Source of the DNA: Olavius algarvensis associated proteobacterium Delta 3
GTDB taxonomy: Bacteria; Desulfobacterota; Desulfobacteria; Desulfobacterales; CAFBRK01
Direction: 5' to 3'
Length of the DNA: 64,000 nt
Assembly (NCBI GenBank): GCA_903231505.1
Contig: CAFBRK010000155.1
Coordinates: 1-64,000, forward strand
Position 1 is the first letter of the stretch, and each line of letters opens with the position of its first letter. This document shows, in pieces, positions 63,901-64,000 of this stretch. The translations under genes were made by a program, and so were the position numbers. The notes below the pieces were generated by a model, which searched no databases, had not been told where the DNA came from, and worked only from the letters and a program-made list of their open reading frames with translations.

Positions 63901-64000
63901 TATAGGTGTCGAGCGGATGTCCCAGAATCTTCTCGCCGGAACCTATGACTACTGGTTCTTCGATTGGCAGGTCCGAAGCGCGGATCCCGCGCAGTTCACG
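48992..64000 (+). CDS. Giant LEPR-XLL/PPC/C-type lectin/CARDB/PKD protein, copy 2 (partial, runs off window)
   Basis: One uninterrupted frame of at least 5,000 codons, open at the window end. CTG 48992 has GGAGG six bases before it; TTG 49007 is an alternative; no ATG precedes the motif FELETLEQRILLSADP. Order: N-terminal module shared with copy 1 (to ~50230); PPC-type beta domains (~50500-51180) with a C-type lectin-like domain nested in the last one (51181-51570); an SbsA-like Ig domain (VRFSEDLSAATVNSADRF); a second PPC pair (~52030-52790); a CARDB chain (~52800-54980); FN3/Ig-like domains; and from ~55840 a collinear match to copy 1: FN3, CARDB, PKD (~57035-57290), CARDB x4, beta domains, second PKD (~62480-62730), CARDB chain. 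The last residues correspond to copy 1 near 40140, so ~7.7 kb or more should follow, probably including RTX repeats. Predicted secreted surface adhesin. Confidence 0.88.
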   Translation, partial: MLPKRLNHRNRFELETLEQRILLSADPLLGALTAITAVDDPKLTSAAEQLLPTSLDILPAGADRNFKTTTDLSDCYDPADCLDDLFSGLMEVEPEALIPADSSTESDQPDSDPEILDAVHGEQTSFAGFSSTEISDKTSLCGNIENLDTRLATSVYDHFNDGLDPPGSTDFSDTIQFDAVADNHALHPAPDPAAVHTGGVFACADDHTLVYYALTGQNTLTLRVIEQHAELVDDTSGAVLAAAALSAIDRIDIRGQDGVDDLLRVDLSAPLLRDVTIAFEGGAGGYDSLVLLGNQASTIRYTAIGEDAGWIQISGPYATAVIQFAGLEPVTVSGVDAYTFTTDGSSDAIVIDSPAAGQNRITGTSDGTPFESVTFFDVGSVTIDTAANDQPGNDSDSITIDSSGLVATGLLSFTILTGSGDDTVTILGPATDSAITVSSGGGHDTLTIGPQGGPVSFGENSIRIGDGPPIAYDADLEILTLSDFGQYRTEGGSNGSRATATELELIEDPVGSGYFTAHGLGSINPTSDRDFWRFEALAGDKISIAVDTLGSGLTPSIQLRNASYLLGTKNYTGPNNDAFYSTYSISSSGIYYVDVYSYNNRNTGSYQVRVDVARGVQLESDESYSNNGISGADALTLTGAGTDQVGTVAGTIMLPQSGQTDEDLFALGTLSAGNQVVLEVVLPSTSTLLPWVRLIDGSGTTVVDTDGDPLDGRFEGEIPADGAYYAKVESYWVYGGHRYLATAKTSWSAAEAYAQSLGGHLVTVDDAAEDQWLDQIRRPIGQVMLGLNDVAVEGTWVWADGTPVGYTAWAAGQPYSSGTYDYAYINTDGLWYNGYNNSTYIGLVEIADGAVPASAEPGPWGQYLLSVNIEDLVLPFVSATPGLPSDGVVAGTVVDSFRVRFSEDLSAATVNSADRFDLRAAGTDGEFDTADDQIYSLSISPEYSSGNDVRLFINNGPLKIGHYRFRVAGTITDRVGNFLDGNGDGTGGDAYRHLFEIALPAGHVLEGGDNGSLNKATKLEFVEEPFGRGYWTGRGLGSVNPASDHDFWSFEALAGDKVSIAVDTPESGLNPYLRLRDASNTQLRYDDNSGPDSDAYISAYTIPTSGIYYLDVHSYNNGSSGKYRLRVDMARGVQLESDENYSNDGISGADVLVMEPAGDHKKASVAGTLMANQSGNFDEDTFNLGAIQSGQTILARLILLEGSTLRPIIEIRDWNNQVRSVNPNPVDGSIARVDISEAGSYYATVVAFEGHGDYGQYLLDITIAPTSEFMFADLSVTEISSPESGDSGGSIQLSWSVGNFGTAYTETDTWYDSILLSPNGSFSDGDDIHIGSVQHSGTLAPNDIYSTIADIQLPRGISGPYWFAVTTDSANQVAEFDLEDNNLLPADTPVSITLTPYADFAATDIASDAIGAVGAPYTLTWQVTNAGTGTSGDGTPGGTVNEWVDRIVFSSNTVFGDGDDVWIADITHSGSLDPSASYSASWTGQLPAGLSGQYHVMVVADHDDGVYEYRELESNLYIKPDPVDVAASLFADLSASVPRAPPAGIVGKAFTVEWTVTNTSAAWSETPVSWWSDSVILSGDTTLGNEDDQLLGQFRHYGMLGINESYDGSGTVILPGGIEGTFYLFIAANSDNRVYEFVYDDNNVGGPLPIEIAGPDLVVDQIADVPASAFFGDAVGISWTVRNIGAIDADTPRSDRVWLSTDDILSTDDTLLAVETYPGSLPTGQTVSLSTSAVLPLSAAFQEGTYYLIVEADGLADQTETDDANNSLASQSINLILPPLPDLIVSDVVASPDPTTDGQTVTLSAELENIGLGDSAGGFIVRFDVDGIEIGRQTVDAALVSGAAYSVEQPWQVQAGSHTIRVLVDETDAVYESDELNNGLSIELADVPAADLTVVELTWNPQVITDSDTVTFTARVANAGAGTLRDVAVRFEVNGVFLETSSVSGGLAAGADTTVEASWAARPGDYTVTAIVDSGGEISESNEDNNSTSAALPTILDGTPPTFLSVAPWHGGKVHAASWLQSTASDNVGVVIYRFEVSQDGSNWTLIGESASGGMAWDTTGLADGDTMVRFTAADAAGNTAVQTETYVVDNTAPSPVQLSAEPAEFSVVLNWSESGATDFGYYLIYRSLSADSGFARINGAMITETFTDRTVSPGVTYWYKVTVVDHVLNESGFSNAASAVPDDDSTPPDITRLLPMDSARAPDMLHLDVSATDNVAVTRIVFEYSSDGDTWLEMASGAASTLDWDVSGIDDGDYLVRVTAADALDNETSIIQSYTIDHTGPESPSAPRVTPGEVLLVVAWDPVLSADFHHYELSRSTDGGAYAVVLASTTSTVYMDRDVIPGVANSYRVVAVDDLGNRSTPSDPTSDVPLADVTPPLLQSMSPAEGRRLTGKVPLAATAADNVRIEGFVFEAAPAGTDDWVVIGEDSTPVKTSTSLWRGEGTWDTDSRVQGEYRLRVSVVDSGGNSDSLEQTIIVDHTPPEAPLAPVVVNPRSGGRLSLSWTAVPAIDVDGYYIYRSDTAGAGYAQVATSHTLQYADRGLVNGQSYYYVVSAVDTAGNISPHSAETSGTPTAESDLALGEIEFTPDSPVLGREATIQVTILNNGPATATVGVGFYLGGGASGTLISVDTVTVRDGSSASANCLWVPKTGGVQPIEVRIEGSSAIDTTPDNNVASTQAIVNIAPVAEAGADKQGDWNSEISFNGTGSQDVDGLITGYLWDFGDGTTEAHGVTSHIYLAPGTYTATLTVTDNRGAASQDTCTVLVDDTRADVIIADLSWTPVDPQERDTVTITATVLNQGNGPTLFGFFTTFYIDGVYAGYQRVNDLLDIGASLDVIFEWTATKGLHSLEVVADDIQNNVVEINEANNSAGTALTLQQIYFPDLTISELACDVSDLPLSSEKQLVATATVYNSGTADAFDFWVSLYQDNELVARQRIHELLVGATRDVTFQFQPTEGNHDLHASADDPVSQVLESDETNNGRGLAISELTLAYPDLTIEAIRVLPAETTLSDGTSFDISADIRNSGDVDTEHTFKVSFYLDGDYVGDREIRYLPAGAVQTVAFQTRATSGIHVAEVIVDQTGVIAETEEDNNSADFDIPEITMIYPDLIVSDVQWVPTNVTYGKPVDFTCTVSNTTVVSTLDTFAFALYVDDIRIAVQELPRLSGHSSHTFVLNWRADVDPEVAHTVTAVIDTLDEIVEEDEANNTQVIADGTFNVADSFAVELEALNAGLDDFGMRFYLSSMVAEFVSTVSRGSAGNIPVGPEDFIESRITVIKAGGISINAQGEPVQEPDEVILDAQPMSFSVSDRTFRTSLDLINYGTGNYTVTVEAGDGVDSGSAFLTMTVIEEAIFTLTTDKEVYFRGDEVHITGTVTTLDGNYLSLQTVMIMISEGGGGLYPELSLARKFFDSETRTFETRTDPFGNIDFTFRPNWGDAGLFSADALVTTRVLGNAGHSEFTILAAEINPSKLHVTTSTNSSFAHVYTVSNIGDDPLTGVELSILDEDPGDNVTAALTHEVGETLEPGEKAPVTLTVTIPEDAPNKVAFWIILNTAEGYQESARIRFTLLPAQPLPHIEPVEVKIGLNPGSSHTETITLTNGGMGTMTDITLVPPDILPWVTLGALPVNELAPGESTPFQIHISAPESLQLGMYSDLITVTDGNVEAHMRLTVEVSSATRGSVSFVVGNDAGQRVDSAEIRLVSREAFTALYGVGQTSTYHNIFYAKSNELGFVNFEDIPVGIYDYSVSAGSHEKVQGEVRVMPQSDAQVVAIELVAAPLTYSWTVTPIIIEDTYDITLSMTYSVEIPKPQFVFLPPWVSVPHELDTDLYDQIMVVNPSLIELHDVTVEVIGADGIKVSSLGQIGTMAPQSSSVLGLHIEPGAYDHLDGRNTFLKVTGTYVVFDPLTLEPLEEETEVKGKIPLVNPEPFTVKAEWEGNIFFLNGTGKLPGFSLSSLPEEKATEVVRLEIPQEATLEREGFDAQLELTNGLTQELVGLSISPRVTDENGLDVTDRFYIVPPELEGISAVDGTSSLGALSTLSSNWILIPGEGLGGSSLDGQSYWVKAVLSYYVDGRLRELQTNSVEITVHPQPKLYLHYYTPRDVLADEPFKLGLLVENEGDGMARNLKIDSGQPEIVENLSGLKLDVDIVGSSFGSTSGDIVRLVLGDILPHSAVNGYWIMMTSLDGTVEEFSAEFSHRAYKGIDINPLILDVSTEIIEHDYLFADAQDPNNCFSLIDRDDDGFPDYLINLTTGLRLPVLIPDNATVTKPATDIDRTLELQLADTAGYVCVILPDPLPGVNLRSITRTGETETTLSGNNYWKANGNVYFVDEVGFVDEYGQRQPESVSYMLDFRAALEVAAVDCVPVEFNILYSSEVPDYIRYNANLNQPQGDSLLTTWELNEPIFYIDIPPTEGQKAAIGITIQNNGVIEEGGLLDVYMTAPGGDPILLETIEIDPLRAFRSHQVIVAWTPENGGMHTLTASLRNDSPVNQYELNVYVNEKPFADAGADFFSQVSAPTTFDGSRSEDADGYIQSLLWDFGDGIWGGGMGPTHVYEHSSTYRVHVIIEDDVGAMSEDVMQVTINEIRPDLLVELITVAPDTPQEGETVSVIATIRNIGVTAVTDNFHTGFYVDGAYQAIETVSQGIGIGQSVDVPFTWAATTGNHLLTVTADDMTDRIDEADEGNNRHTIALYPDQIYFPDLVPESISLSAAPEDTVIWGDPVDIVAAVRNTGTIDAGAFRINFYVDGRYVGHDIVDGLAHEDGLNLTTASLAWVPTAGDHQFEIRVDDPFSHVLELDESNNQYSETLSSPTLVYADLVSADLVVWPIDGEVQHGEPLIVYATVKNDSAVDIPTSIPVALEANERQVAVDTIDGLTAGEEKIFRFTWLPAAGAYRLVVTADSDDSIPEADEENNDTPATDIALNILYPDLLVEEVSVIGEVQLGNDVVIMIKVSNDGNGDAGNAFNSRLLVNGELIGVERMSQNLLAGTYDYWFFDWQVRSADPAQFT
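51181..51570 (+). other. C-type lectin-like domain inserted in giant protein 2
   Basis: Encodes ~130 residues with the CTLD pattern: GHRYLATAKTSWSAAEAYAQ, SLGGHLVTVDDAAEDQWLDQ, VMLGLNDVAVEGTWVWADG, YTAWAAGQP and a final YIGLVEI. CTLDs bind carbohydrate or protein ligands. No cysteines are seen, as in many bacterial CTLDs. Flanking residues YYAKVES and GQYLLSVNI align with the uninterrupted YYATVVAF...GQYLLDITI of the second PPC pair at ~52715-52780, so the domain sits inside a PPC-type domain. Confidence 0.75.

Overview
The window looks like chromosomal DNA of an anaerobic Desulfobacterota bacterium (Desulfosarcina/Desulfobacteraceae-like). This is an inference from gene content: a tungsten-type aldehyde:ferredoxin oxidoreductase, an HdrABC/MvhDG electron-transfer operon, FdhD, SPASM-type radical SAM proteins, and many short palindromic or minisatellite intergenic repeats. 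No rRNA, tRNA, CRISPR array, integrase or transposase was recognised.

Positions 1-7.7 kb are a zone of gene decay. A TetR-family regulator and a zinc-type dehydrogenase, divergently arranged, are both cut off at their N-termini at one shared junction. An MFS transporter carries a single in-frame TAG, and a radical SAM gene has lost its middle and changed frame. Intact genes in between are an AmiS/UreI-like channel, a SPASM radical SAM protein and fdhD; a monooxygenase-fold protein follows at 7.7-8.1 kb.

Positions 8.4-21.1 kb hold one tightly packed ten-gene operon on the minus strand. In transcription order it encodes a molybdopterin oxidoreductase, a four-cluster ferredoxin subunit, HdrC, HdrB, a long HdrA with an inserted NfnB/GltD-type NAD(P)H module, MvhD, MvhG, a [NiFe]-hydrogenase-like large subunit, a second four-cluster ferredoxin, and AOR. 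The hydrogenase large subunit has lost all four nickel-binding cysteines and the C-terminal maturation tail. The molybdopterin subunit also seems to lack the usual Cys/Sec metal ligand. My inference is a cytoplasmic electron-bifurcating or confurcating complex that joins AOR chemistry to ferredoxin, NAD(P)H and a disulfide-type (Hdr) site, without hydrogenase activity.

Positions 21.6-28.2 kb hold a strong-RBS small ORF, a truncated FMN-binding protein, and the pyruvate dehydrogenase genes aceE-aceF-lpdA on the minus strand. The aceF-lpdA gap is filled by a nested palindromic element.

Positions 28.2-64 kb are dominated by two paralogous giant surface or secreted proteins on the plus strand. 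Each has an N-terminal LEPR-XLL-like motif, a shared N-terminal module, and long chains of FN3-like, CARDB and PKD domains. The first copy (about 6,300 aa) ends in 18 RTX nonapeptides and stops abruptly inside a REP-like palindrome. The second copy is open to the window edge (at least 5,000 codons). It is preceded by a duplicated promoter, a duplicated roughly 380-nt leader and a broken 5' fragment of aceE. The whole block is therefore an old tandem duplication in which the two copies later exchanged or gained different middle modules: beta-helix repeats in copy 1; PPC domains with a nested C-type lectin domain in copy 2. Both giant genes seem to start at a CTG codon with an ideal Shine-Dalgarno sequence.
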